Shown: positions 8,180 through 16,277, counted from the first letter of the stretch. The stretch is DNA of 34,036 nucleotides from Levilactobacillus tujiorum (GCF_012641185.1 NZ_JAAXLK010000028.1:1-34036), one strand, 5' to 3'. Numbers and translations: made by a program. Notes: generated by a model from the letters alone, not told the origin.

Positions 8180-8192
8180 TAAAACGTTTTAC
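8180..8192 (+). promoter_or_regulatory. LacI-type operator-like palindrome (permease copy)
   Basis: TAAAACGTTTTAC contains the perfect 12-bp palindrome TAAAACGTTTTA (8180-8191) in the 61-bp gap between rbsD and the permease. It differs at one base from the copy at 7631-7643. Two spaced copies would allow loop formation by a tetrameric LacI-type repressor; that is inference. Confidence 0.5.
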
Positions 8193-8221
8193 CTTAATTT
8201 CATTATAAAGGAGTCTTTACC

Positions 8222-9577
8222 ATGCAAGCAGTAGAATCTAAGCACGGTTGGACTCAGTTGGCCGATGGCTACCTGAGCAAAACCCCGCTTTTCCAATTTA
8301 TTCTAGTTTCATTGATCTTCCCACTGTGGGGGACGGCCGCTAGTTTAAATGATATTTTAATCACCCAATTTAAGACGGTTTTCATGTTAAACGATGCTGC
8401 GACGGCGTTCGTTCAAAGTGCCTTCTACGGTGGTTATTTCTTAATTGCCATTCCAGCCTCATTAATCATCAAAAAGAACAGTTATAAATTTGCTATTATG
8501 ACCGGGCTGATCTTCTACATCGTGGGTTGTGGGTTATTCTTCCCAGCTTCTCACTTGGCTACTTACAGTATGTTCTTAGTTGCGATCTTTGCGATTGCCA
8601 TTGGTTTGAGCTTCTTGGAAACTTCCTGTGATACTTACAGTTCCATGCTTGGACCTAAGGAACATGCAACGATGCGGTTAAACTTCTCCCAAACGTTGGT
8701 GCCACTAGGCGACATCATGGGGATCGTTTTAGGTAAGTACCTGATCTTCGGTTCCGTTGATAACTTGGCTAACAAGATGAGCACGATGCACGGAGCAGAA
8801 CGCTTAGCTTATGGTGAAAAGATGTTGCAGCTGACATTACGGCCATACAAGTACATCTTGATTGTGCTGATTGTGATGTTCGTTATCTTTGCCTTATCAC
8901 CAATGCCTCGCGCTAAGGCAACCAAGACGGTTGAAGGTTCCGATGAAGCCGTTGAAGATCGTCCTAGCTTAGGCGAAACGATCAAGTACCTGTCACACAA
9001 CAAGCGTTACATGAAGGGTGTTTTAACGCAATTCTTCTACGCTGGTTTACAGACGACGGTTTGGTCATTCACGATTCGTTTGGCTTTGAACTTGAACCAT
9101 CAGATTACCGATAGTGCTGCTTCAACTTTCATGATCTACAGTTACATTGCATGGTTCGTTGGTAAGTTGGTTGCCAATGTCTTCATGAGCAAGTTCTCCA
9201 TTACTGGTGTCTTAACCTGGTTCTCTCTGTTGGGGACGTTGGCATTAGTTGTGACGTTCACGATTCCTAACATGATTGCGGTTTACACAGCAATCTTGAC
9301 CAGTTTCTTCTTCGGCCCAGAATGGCCAACGATCTACACCCACACGTTGGATGCTATCGAAGAAAAGCGTTACACGGAAACTGGTGGTGCCATCATCGTT
9401 ATGGCCTTGATCGGTGGGGCAATTATCCCAGCCATCCAAGGTTTGGTATCAGATGCTTCTGGTTCAATGCAATTCTCATTCGTTGTCCCAACGCTCTGCT
9501 ACGCTTTGATCACGTTGTACTTCTTCTTCGAACACCGTTTCGAAAAGAAACACCCAGACGAAGTGCAAGAACACTAA
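8222..9577 (+). CDS. FHS-family MFS sugar:proton symporter, probable ribose uptake
   Basis: This is a 451-residue integral membrane protein with about 12 hydrophobic segments. It resembles the fucose:H+ symporter branch of the major facilitator superfamily, with an N-terminal FPLWGTAASLNDILITQF (FucP has the equivalent F-x-x-W-G-x-x-x-x-L-N-D-x-L-x-x-x-F), QSAFYGGYFLIAIPA and FLETSCDTYSSMLGP. A central acidic loop around residue 240 joins the two halves. Its place directly behind rbsD and under the same operator-like site points to ribose as substrate; fucose or another sugar cannot be excluded from sequence alone. The ribosome site is AAAGGAG, 8 bp before ATG. Confidence 0.85.
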   Translation: MQAVESKHGWTQLADGYLSKTPLFQFILVSLIFPLWGTAASLNDILITQFKTVFMLNDAATAFVQSAFYGGYFLIAIPASLIIKKNSYKFAIMTGLIFYIVGCGLFFPASHLATYSMFLVAIFAIAIGLSFLETSCDTYSSMLGPKEHATMRLNFSQTLVPLGDIMGIVLGKYLIFGSVDNLANKMSTMHGAERLAYGEKMLQLTLRPYKYILIVLIVMFVIFALSPMPRAKATKTVEGSDEAVEDRPSLGETIKYLSHNKRYMKGVLTQFFYAGLQTTVWSFTIRLALNLNHQITDSAASTFMIYSYIAWFVGKLVANVFMSKFSITGVLTWFSLLGTLALVVTFTIPNMIAVYTAILTSFFFGPEWPTIYTHTLDAIEEKRYTETGGAIIVMALIGGAIIPAIQGLVSDASGSMQFSFVVPTLCYALITLYFFFEHRFEKKHPDEVQEH

Positions 9578-9592
9578 TTTATCAGTTAACAG

Positions 9593-9626
9593 AAGCCAGT
9601 CGCGCTCTTTGCCGACTGGCTTTTTT
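9593..9626 (+). terminator. Intrinsic terminator of the rbs unit
   Basis: AAGCCAGTCG (9593-9602) and CGACTGGCTT (9613-9622) form a perfect 10-bp stem ending in a run of T. Confidence 0.9.
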
Positions 9627-9811
9627 CTGCAACTATGCGAGAAAAAATAATAATGCGTAGACTGCAGACGTATTTTGGGCTGGCAGCTATGACAACGGTA
9701 ACTGATAACCACATGAAAATAGGGGGACCTTACTGAGTGAACTTACCGCAGCTAGAGACAAAAAGTGAAAGACCGAAAGCTGTTGCCAGAGTTTCTGTCT
9801 ATTGTGCGGAG

Positions 9812-10248
9812 CTGCCGCCTTACCGTTCGCCAAATTTGAGCTGGAGCGCTGTGGGGAGGACGGCTCGAGCCATAGAGCGGTCTCGAACCTCGCTTTGAGC
9901 CGAGAATCACGTCTCAAAGCCGCCATTTACCAAGAAAACCCACTTGGTAAATCCCACGGCTGAGCTCAAAGTTGACTCACTCTCGGCTAGGTGGAAGTTA
10001 GCGACCATCATTGGTTAAATGATGGTGAACCAAATGGTTAGTCGTTCTGTCATTCAAAGGGCTACCATTAACCGGAGGAGGGCAGAGGTGGAGCCAGCTA
10101 TGTCGACGGTGTTAGCCGATTCTCGGCTTACAGCGTGGGACGTGTTGGGAGACCGGTGGTTTCCCGGGCTGCCAACCGAGCCGGAGGACCGCTCCTTAGG
10201 CCGCAGGCGGTCCCCATAGCAGGCGGAATCTCTGCCAGCCGCAGGTGA
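9812..10248 (+). repeat. Composite inverted-module element A (alpha forward, beta reverse)
   Basis: The alpha module (9812-9990) begins CTGCCGCCTTACCGTTCGCC and folds into hairpins H1 (GGCTCGAG 9862-9869 with CTCGAACC 9882-9889), H2 (CTTTGAG 9893-9899 with CTCAAAG 9913-9919) and H3 (ATTTACCAAG 9925-9934 with CTTGGTAAAT 9943-9952). The beta module (10070-10248) is in inverse orientation and carries AGCCGA (10114-10119) with TCGGCT (10123-10128). The centre contains ACCATCATT/AATGATGGT (near 10003-10026). Element B (31314-31749) has the same layout. It fills the gap between two convergent genes. No conserved reading frame is seen. Confidence 0.8.
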
Positions 10249-10330
10249 CTGGTTTAGAGTGCTTTTCAGTCGGTTACTCTGACCACATCAAGCTTCAACA
10301 CCAAACTTTTTCTCTAATCTTTAAGGGTTA

Positions 10331-10372
10331 ATAAAAACCGCGGACTGTCGTTATCTTCAAACAGTTCGCGGT
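10331..10372 (-). terminator. Intrinsic terminator of the amino acid permease gene
   Basis: ACCGCGGACTGT (10337-10348) pairs with ACAGTTCGCGGT (10361-10372) with one G-U. Read on the minus strand the stem ends in TTTTTAT. Confidence 0.85.
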
Positions 10373-10389
10373 GTTATTTAGGCTAAAAA

Positions 10390-11721
10390 TTATTCTTCAG
10401 TGGACGGTTTGCGCCGCCGTTGGTGGATAAAGTAAATAGGGAGACCGATCAGGGTCAATGCGAGGCCAGTGACCGCCAGTCCAGTTTCAGTGACTAGGGT
10501 GGTGACGACGATGAAGATTCCGCCGACCAACGCAATCAAGGGAATGATTGGGAACCCAGGCACCTTATATGGCCGACTCAGTTCCGGTTCGCGTTTGCGC
10601 AGAACGAAGATGGCGATAAAGATCAGGCAGTTAAAGAGCCACATGACAAAGACCAACATGTCGGTCAGAATATCGAAGCTGCCCATTAACATCATCAGTA
10701 GGGCGATCCCAAATTGGACACTACCGGCAAAATAAGGGACGTATGTCCGCCGAGAAAGGCGACCAAAGTACTTGGACAAGGGCAGACTGTCTTCGGTAGC
10801 GAGTGCATAAGGTACCCGCATCCCCGTCATCGTGTAGCCGTTAATGGCCCCGTAGACGGAAATGAGAATCCCAATGGTCACTAACTTACCCCCGAACTCG
10901 CCGAAGAGACGCATGGCAGCCTCAGCCGCAGCGTTTTGATTGCCGGCGATCATGTCGACGGGTAACGTCCGTAAGAAAACCAGATTAATCAGCGTGTAGA
11001 CCACGGTGATGAGAGCCAGCCCGAGAACAATCGCCCGGGGGAGATCCCGTTCCGGATGCTTCATTTCGCCAGCAATATTACCAATGTTGATCCAGCCGTC
11101 ATAGGCGAACATAGTCGCGAGTAAGCTGGAGGCAAAGGCCCCACCGAAGCCGATGTGGTCGCCAGTGGTGATTGGCCAAAACTGAATGGTCGTGTGCGCT
11201 GGCGCGAAGAGGCCAAAGATAACGATGACCACAATGGGAATGAGTTTGAAAATGAGTGCGATCGACTGAACACGGCCACCGACTCGGGCACCTAAGAAAT
11301 TCAAACCGGTCAGACTCAATCCACAGATAATAGCGATCGGTAATTTCCAAGCAGTGTCAATCTGAAACAAGTTAACGAACTGGACACCAAAGATGATGGA
11401 TAAGGCCGCAATGTTGGCCGGATAGTAGACCAGCATTTGGGCCCAACCCATGAGAAAACCCACGGGCTTGCCGTAGGTGTATTCAAGGTAGCGCATGGCC
11501 CCACCGGTCCGCGGAATAGCAGCGGCAAGTTCTGCGCTGGTAAGACCAGCACAGATGGTGAGCAGGCCCCCCAGTAGCCAGGCAACGAGGGTCATGTTAG
11601 CGGAATGGTTGGCGGCCACCACGCTAGCGGTCTTGAAGAAGACCCCACCACCGATGACGGTTCCCATGACGGTAGCGAGGGCGGTAAACGTGCCGATTTC
11701 GCGGCGTAACTCCTTTGCCAA
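10390..11721 (-). CDS. APC-superfamily amino acid permease (SteT/LAT-like)
   Basis: This integral membrane transporter has 443 residues and about 12 hydrophobic segments. The N-terminal block IGTFTALATVMGTVIGGGVFFK holds the G-x-G-I/V-F substrate-binding kink of APC transporters in helix 1, and AAIPRTGGAMRYLEYTYG is the conserved helix 2-3 region. The sequence looks closest to the SteT-type Ser/Thr or neutral amino acid exchangers; the substrate is uncertain. The start is a TTG at 11721, 8 bp after AAAGGAG. The frame is open for another 41 codons upstream, but that extension is basic, not conserved-looking and lacks a ribosome site. It is a single-gene unit with its own promoter and terminator. 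Confidence 0.85.
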   Translation of the reverse strand: MAKELRREIGTFTALATVMGTVIGGGVFFKTASVVAANHSANMTLVAWLLGGLLTICAGLTSAELAAAIPRTGGAMRYLEYTYGKPVGFLMGWAQMLVYYPANIAALSIIFGVQFVNLFQIDTAWKLPIAIICGLSLTGLNFLGARVGGRVQSIALIFKLIPIVVIVIFGLFAPAHTTIQFWPITTGDHIGFGGAFASSLLATMFAYDGWINIGNIAGEMKHPERDLPRAIVLGLALITVVYTLINLVFLRTLPVDMIAGNQNAAAEAAMRLFGEFGGKLVTIGILISVYGAINGYTMTGMRVPYALATEDSLPLSKYFGRLSRRTYVPYFAGSVQFGIALLMMLMGSFDILTDMLVFVMWLFNCLIFIAIFVLRKREPELSRPYKVPGFPIIPLIALVGGIFIVVTTLVTETGLAVTGLALTLIGLPIYFIHQRRRKPSTEE

Positions 11722-11852
11722 AATAAAGACTCCTTTTTCTCTCAAATGCTTAGATTTAACCATTATAGCACGGAAACTGGGGCTTCGTGTACACGGAAAT
11801 TGATTTTTCCGGGGATGGATTCTCCGGGCGAGCGTTATGGTCAAGTAGAATT

Positions 11853-11881
11853 ATTATGTCAGATTGGTAGTCGATATTCAA
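11853..11881 (-). promoter_or_regulatory. Promoter of the amino acid permease gene
   Basis: On the minus strand, TTGAAT (11881-11876) and CATAAT (11858-11853) are separated by 17 bp. The leader to the TTG start is about 125 nt. Confidence 0.6.
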
Positions 11882-11981
11882 TATATTTCATACCATAAAT
11901 TTAATGATAAAGGGATCAGGGGTAGTGCTGCCGCGGCTACGTGCTCCAAATATAAATCCAATTAAGCTAATAGGCGATCAG

Positions 11982-12025
11982 AAAAAAATGGTTGGCAACT
12001 CGATAGTTCGAGCTGCCAACCATTT
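11982..12025 (-). terminator. Intrinsic terminator of the gntP/gntK unit
   Basis: AAATGGTTGGCA (11986-11997) pairs with TGCCAACCATTT (12014-12025), with inner pairing CTCGA/TCGAG. Read on the minus strand it ends in a run of seven T. Confidence 0.9.
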
Positions 12026-12070
12026 GCAGATATAGCTGTTTTTCTAAAATATCAATTTGTGAAGATCACC

Positions 12071-13429
12071 CTAGTGAAAGGCGAGGTTTAGGAGTAAGAC
12101 AATCAGGAGACCCACGATAGAAATCACGGTTTCCAAGACGGTCCAAATACTCAGGGTTTGCTTAACCGTCAAATCGAAATATTCTCTGAACATCCAGAAC
12201 CCGGCATCGTTCACGTGGGAAGCCGCCAATGATCCGGCGCCGATAGCAAGTACCATCAGTGCAGGGTCCACCCCGGCCTGAGCCATCAGGGGCGCGACAA
12301 TCCCGGCAGCGGTCAGCGCGGATACCGTCGCTGATCCCAAAGCGATCCGCAAGACTACGGCGACTAACCAGCCGAGCAGAAGGGGTGACATATTAGTGTC
12401 GATGAAGATCTTAGCGACTTCTTTACCAACACCACCATCAATGAGGACTTGCTTGAAGGCCCCACCACCACCGATAACCAAGAGCAGCATAGCAATTGAT
12501 TTAACGGCATTTTCGATCGAGGCCATGATCTCGGAGGTCTTACGGTTACGGCCCCAACCCATGGTGAACATGGCGACAATCAGTGAGATCAGCATGGCAA
12601 TGGCCGGATCACCGATTAAGGCGACAATCTGATCCAGCATCGACGCATTCTTGGTAGGCGTGGCGCCACCGTCGACGGTCATCTTGTAAATCGTGGTGAT
12701 CGCCATGAGAATAACGGGGAAGAGGGAAGTCAGCACGGATAATCCAAAGCTCGGGGACTCAGACGGTTTGAACGTCTTGACCTCACCCAGAGAGGAGAGG
12801 TTACCCTTCCGTTCGAATGCCGCTGGTGCGTAGCGTTGCGCCAACTTCGTGAACATTGGTCCTGCCACAATGGCACTAGGGATGGCGACCACTAGCCCGA
12901 ACAGCAGCACTTTTCCATCGTTGGCATTTAAAATGGCGGCGATGGCAACTGGTGCGGGATGTGGCGGTAAGAAGCCGTGGGTAACAGACAAAGCAGCGGC
13001 CATAGAGATTCCCAGGTAAAGAATTGGAACCTGGGCTTCAATGGCAATCGCGAAGACGATAGGGATTAAGAGGACCATCCCGACTTCGAAGAAGAGCGCA
13101 ATCCCTAGAATAAATGAAGCAACCATAATGGCCATTTGCAAGCGCTTTTTCCCGAATTTATCGATCAACGTCGTAGCAATCACGTAGGCCCCACCGGCGT
13201 CGGCAACTAACCGACCCAGCATGGCACCAAATCCAAAGACCAAGGAGAGTTCGCCCAATTGGCTACCAATCCCGGCCTCAACAGTCGCAGCAATCTTGGT
13301 GAGATCCATCCCCAGTAGAATCGCAGTGAGGACGGAGGTTAAGATCAGGGAGACGAAAGTATTGATTTTAAATTTGATGATTAAAACCAATAAAAAAATG
13401 ACCCCGATGACTAAAGCTATAAGTTCCAT
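12071..13429 (-). CDS. gntP: Gluconate:H+ symporter, GntP family
   Basis: This 452-residue integral membrane permease imports gluconate. Family blocks include INTFVSLILTSVLTAILLGM near the N-terminus, GSQLGELSLVFGFGAMLGRL, GFLPPHPAPVAIA, LLLVIGGGGAFKQVLIDGGV and AIGAGSLAASHVNDAGFWMF. The partner kinase gene gntK lies 166 bp upstream on the same strand. A hairpin that resembles a partial terminator sits between them (13452-13486), so gntP may be expressed at a lower level than gntK or from its own start. The ribosome site is AAAGGG, 8 bp before ATG. A close paralogue lies at 22362-23717. Confidence 0.93.
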   Translation of the reverse strand: MELIALVIGVIFLLVLIIKFKINTFVSLILTSVLTAILLGMDLTKIAATVEAGIGSQLGELSLVFGFGAMLGRLVADAGGAYVIATTLIDKFGKKRLQMAIMVASFILGIALFFEVGMVLLIPIVFAIAIEAQVPILYLGISMAAALSVTHGFLPPHPAPVAIAAILNANDGKVLLFGLVVAIPSAIVAGPMFTKLAQRYAPAAFERKGNLSSLGEVKTFKPSESPSFGLSVLTSLFPVILMAITTIYKMTVDGGATPTKNASMLDQIVALIGDPAIAMLISLIVAMFTMGWGRNRKTSEIMASIENAVKSIAMLLLVIGGGGAFKQVLIDGGVGKEVAKIFIDTNMSPLLLGWLVAVVLRIALGSATVSALTAAGIVAPLMAQAGVDPALMVLAIGAGSLAASHVNDAGFWMFREYFDLTVKQTLSIWTVLETVISIVGLLIVLLLNLAFH

Positions 13430-13451
13430 AAGGTAAGCCCTTTCATTTTTA

Positions 13452-13486
13452 GATTTATGAAAAGCCGATGCATCAGCACCGGCTTC
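13452..13486 (-). terminator. Terminator-like hairpin between gntK and gntP
   Basis: AAGCCGATGC (13462-13471) pairs with GCACCGGCTT (13476-13485) with one G-U. Read on the minus strand the stem is followed by TTTTCAT, a weak T-tract. It probably gives partial termination or 3'-end protection of the gntK message. Confidence 0.55.
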
Positions 13487-13595
13487 TCACTGTAAGCAAA
13501 CATTATTGTACCTGATAAGTTCTGAAATCGCCACAATAACGTTTCATAAATTTTTTAATTAGTTTACTTACTTTCTGAAAATTTAAGGGGCTCAT

Positions 13596-15146
13596 TTATT
13601 TCTTATCGGAAATGTTTACGTGAGTCCGTTGATATTCAGCAATATTCTTGTATTCAGATTGCAATTGCCGGCTGAGGCGAATGTAGATCGGAACCAAGGC
13701 CCGGTAAGCACTGTACGTTTCTGGATTAGGGTGGTGAACATTGGCCACACCGATGAAGTTCTTCACAACGGAGAGGTTGTCGATCATACCTAATGCGTAC
13801 ATCCCCAAGGTAGCTGCCCCTAAGGCCGTTCCTTCAGGACTCTCGGGAATCGTCACATCTTGTTCGAAGATGTCCGCTAACATTTGCCGCCAGAGAGCGG
13901 AGCGGGCAAAGCCACCAGTTGCTTGAATGCTAGAAGGTTTCCCTACGACTTCTTCGAGCGCTAACATCACGGTGTAAAGGTTGTAGACAATCCCTTCGAG
14001 GGCTGCCCGCACCATGTGGGCCCGAGAATGCGTCCGGGTCAGACCGAAGAAGGAACCACGAGCGTTGGCGTCCCAGATAGGGGCCCGTTCGCCACCTAAG
14101 AATGGGTGGAAGATCAAGCCATCGGAGCCGGCAGGGATCTTTTCCGCGATTTCCGTTAACAGGTCGTAAGAGTCAACGTGCATCTGTTCTGCGGTCAGCT
14201 TTTCTGGGGCAAAGAGTTGGTCACGGACCCAGCGGAAGACAATCCCACCGTTGTTGACCGGACCACCGACAACCCAGTGATTTTTGGACAGGTAGTAACA
14301 GAAGACCCGGCCCTTAGGATCAATCTTCGGCTTATCGGTGACAACCCGGACGGCACCAGAGGTTCCAATGGTCACGGCAACGACGCCAGGATCAATCGCG
14401 TTGACCCCTAAGTTGGCCAAAGGACCGTCTGAAGCACCCATGACGAATGGTGTTTCGGGGTCAATCCCAATCACACCAGCGTAGTCCGCCTTCATACCAG
14501 TTAATTGATCAGTGGTATCGACCAGCTTAGGCAGCTGTTCCCGGGTGATTCCGGCAACTTCCAAGGCTTGGTCGTCCCAGTCCATGTTGAAGATGTTAAA
14601 TAGCCCGGTAGCGTTGGCGATCGAGTAATCTTCTTGCAAGACACCGAATAATTTGTAGATCACGTATTCTTTGATACCCACAAACCAACGCGCTTGCTTG
14701 AACAGATCAGCCTTTTCGTGACGTAGCCAGATCAGTTTGCTCAGTGGCGTCATTGGGTGAATCGGGGTCCCGGTCTTTTCGTAAAGTTGTTTGCCGACGC
14801 CATTTTCTCGTAATTCGTCGGCGTATTTAACAGCCCGGTTATCGGCCCAGGTGATGGCGCGCGTCAGTGGCTTATGATTCTCGTCCAACAGAATGAGACT
14901 GTGCATGGCAGCGGAGAAGGAAACCCCGTGAAGATCGCCGTGCTTCAAATCAGCCTTCCGTAAAACGGTCGTCATCCCATCAATGATGGCAGAGAAGATT
15001 TCTTCTGGGTCTTCTTCCGCCATGTCTGGGACGTCCTGGTAGAGGGGATACAGGTTATTTGAATAACCTTGCATTTTGCCCGCAGTATCGTAGAGAACGG
15101 TCTTAACACTGGTCGTGCCAATATCGACCCCAATCATGTAGTCCAT
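13596..15146 (-). CDS. gntK: Gluconokinase, FGGY carbohydrate kinase family
   Basis: This enzyme phosphorylates gluconate to 6-phosphogluconate with ATP, feeding the oxidative pentose-phosphate/phosphoketolase route. The 516 residues show both actin-like ATPase lobes: GVDIGTTSVKTVLYD at the N-terminus, SAAMHSLILLD, ITWADNRA, GASDGPLANLGVNA, VAVTIGTSGAVR, and the C-terminal FGGY-type region EGTALGAATLGMYALG. The ATG at 15146 follows AAAGGAAGAG by a few bases; the frame continues 9 codons upstream without a better site. The neighbouring gntP and the divergent RpiR regulator support gluconate as substrate over other FGGY substrates. Confidence 0.92.
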   Translation of the reverse strand: MDYMIGVDIGTTSVKTVLYDTAGKMQGYSNNLYPLYQDVPDMAEEDPEEIFSAIIDGMTTVLRKADLKHGDLHGVSFSAAMHSLILLDENHKPLTRAITWADNRAVKYADELRENGVGKQLYEKTGTPIHPMTPLSKLIWLRHEKADLFKQARWFVGIKEYVIYKLFGVLQEDYSIANATGLFNIFNMDWDDQALEVAGITREQLPKLVDTTDQLTGMKADYAGVIGIDPETPFVMGASDGPLANLGVNAIDPGVVAVTIGTSGAVRVVTDKPKIDPKGRVFCYYLSKNHWVVGGPVNNGGIVFRWVRDQLFAPEKLTAEQMHVDSYDLLTEIAEKIPAGSDGLIFHPFLGGERAPIWDANARGSFFGLTRTHSRAHMVRAALEGIVYNLYTVMLALEEVVGKPSSIQATGGFARSALWRQMLADIFEQDVTIPESPEGTALGAATLGMYALGMIDNLSVVKNFIGVANVHHPNPETYSAYRALVPIYIRLSRQLQSEYKNIAEYQRTHVNISDKK

Positions 15147-15311
15147 AGTGCTCTTCCTTTCGTGGTGCCTCAATTATTAAATGAAAAAAATCATCCTGAA
15201 AAGTACGATAACGCATCATTGCGGAGAACGCAACGACAACGCTTGCAAAAAGCCATAATCGTGACTCAAACGGTCAATTGACCGCGCAGATGTAAAATTT
15301 CCGTCTCGCCC

Positions 15312-15340
15312 ATTATATGAAAAGAAGTTTCACATTTCAA
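15312..15340 (-). promoter_or_regulatory. gntK promoter
   Basis: On the minus strand TTGAAA (15340-15335) and TATAAT (15317-15312) are 17 bp apart, a near-consensus promoter. Its -35 lies inside the palindrome at 15333-15348 and beside the -35 of the divergent regulator promoter. Confidence 0.75.
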
Positions 15341-15357
15341 GTGAAATGTTGTAAAAT
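15329..15357 (+). promoter_or_regulatory. Promoter of the RpiR regulator gene
   Basis: TTCACA (15329-15334) and TAAAAT (15352-15357) are 17 bp apart. The element overlaps the gntK promoter, so one bound protein could control both directions. Confidence 0.6.
15333..15348. promoter_or_regulatory. Probable operator in the divergent gnt promoters
   Basis: CATTTCAAGTGAAATG is a palindrome with 7-bp arms (CATTTCA/TGAAATG). It covers the -35 of gntK and the spacer of the regulator promoter. A second dyad, TTGTAAA/TTTACAA (15349-15365), overlaps the regulator's -10. RpiR-family operators are often built from such TGAAA/TTTCA arms; binding here is inferred. Confidence 0.5.
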
Positions 15358-15388
15358 GTTTACAAAAGGTAATCTTTTAAAAATTGTT

Positions 15389-15408
15389 GGAAGGGGGCGG
15401 CGACTATC
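15389..15408 (+). promoter_or_regulatory. Strong ribosome-binding site facing a non-standard start codon
   Basis: GGAAGGGGG (15389-15397) is 8 bp from an ATC codon (15406-15408), where the RpiR reading frame should begin. No ATG, GTG or TTG exists in frame between the upstream stop at 15370 and TTG at 15481. Confidence 0.5.
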
Positions 15409-16263
15409 GCACGCTCAACCATTGGAAAGATTCGGGGGACGTATGATCAGTTATCTCGAACAGAAAAAAAGGTAGCCCAGTTGGCACTGGACAATCCGGC
15501 AGTGGTCAGTGAAATGACGATTAAGGAATTGGCGAGTGCCACGGGGGTGTCGACGGCGACGATTTCCCGTTTCGTCAAACGCATGAATTACTCAAACTAT
15601 CGGGAATTCACGATGGCCTTGGCCCATACAGCTGCAGAGATGACGCCGCAACAGAATAGTTTTCCGGAACTGGCCGAAGGGGATTCACTCGCGACGATTG
15701 CTAATAAGACCTTCCGTTTCTCTATGAATTCGTTGCGGGCCACGAATGAGGCGCTGAACGAAGACGATTTAGCTCGCGCCGTGATCAAGATTATCAATGC
15801 AAAAACGGTGGCATTCTTTGGGTTAGGTGGTTCCGCCGTGGCTGCTTTGGACGGCTATCACAAATTTCTTCGGACACCACTCAATGTGACCTATCATCCG
15901 GATTATGATATTCAGCTGATGCAAGCAGCCCGGATGAACGCGCAGGACTGTGCGATTGTGATTTCACATTCAGGTCGGAATCACGAAACGCTAGAAATTG
16001 TGCGGGAGTTAAAGCGCAATGGTGTGGCGATCATCGTCATTACCAGTTACAGTGGATCGGAATTGGCTCAGGCTGCGGCCGTAACTTTCCTATCACTCAC
16101 GGATGAGGTCAAGTACCGTTCTGAAGGGATGTATTCGTTGATTTCGCAGATGACCATCCTGGATAGTCTTTTTATGATGACTGTCTTGCGCAGTTCTTCA
16201 CGTACAAAACCAGTCTTGACTCGCGTTCGCGATGTTATTGAACAGACCCGCTATGATTCGTAG
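15406..16263 (+). CDS. RpiR-family regulator (HTH_6 plus SIS), probable gluconate regulator
   Basis: This DNA-binding protein has an N-terminal RpiR helix-turn-helix (TIKELASATGVSTATISRFV) and a C-terminal SIS domain that binds a phosphosugar (AFFGLGGSAVAALDG; CAIVISHSGRNHETLEIV; IIVITSYSGSELAQ). 6-Phosphogluconate is the likely effector, given the divergent gntK/gntP. If it starts at ATC 15406 it has 285 residues, the usual family length, and keeps helix 1 (KIRGTYDQLSRTEKKVAQLA). The first standard start in frame, TTG 15481, would cut off that helix and leaves 260 residues. A rare ATC start, or a sequence change from ATG, explains the data best. Confidence 0.8.
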   Translation: MARSTIGKIRGTYDQLSRTEKKVAQLALDNPAVVSEMTIKELASATGVSTATISRFVKRMNYSNYREFTMALAHTAAEMTPQQNSFPELAEGDSLATIANKTFRFSMNSLRATNEALNEDDLARAVIKIINAKTVAFFGLGGSAVAALDGYHKFLRTPLNVTYHPDYDIQLMQAARMNAQDCAIVISHSGRNHETLEIVRELKRNGVAIIVITSYSGSELAQAAAVTFLSLTDEVKYRSEGMYSLISQMTILDSLFMMTVLRSSSRTKPVLTRVRDVIEQTRYDS

Positions 16264-16277
16264 ACTCATGGTATAAT

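Noticed and set aside
10019-10219. Plus-strand reading frame of 66 codons in element A
   Set aside because: It lies across the centre and beta module, has no ribosome site, and the equivalent frame is not kept in element B.
9812-10248. CRISPR array
   Set aside because: There are no short, evenly spaced direct repeats and no cas genes.
13535-13560. Possible cre site between gntK and gntP (AACGTTTCAT)
   Set aside because: The spacing of the conserved positions does not fit the cre consensus on either strand.
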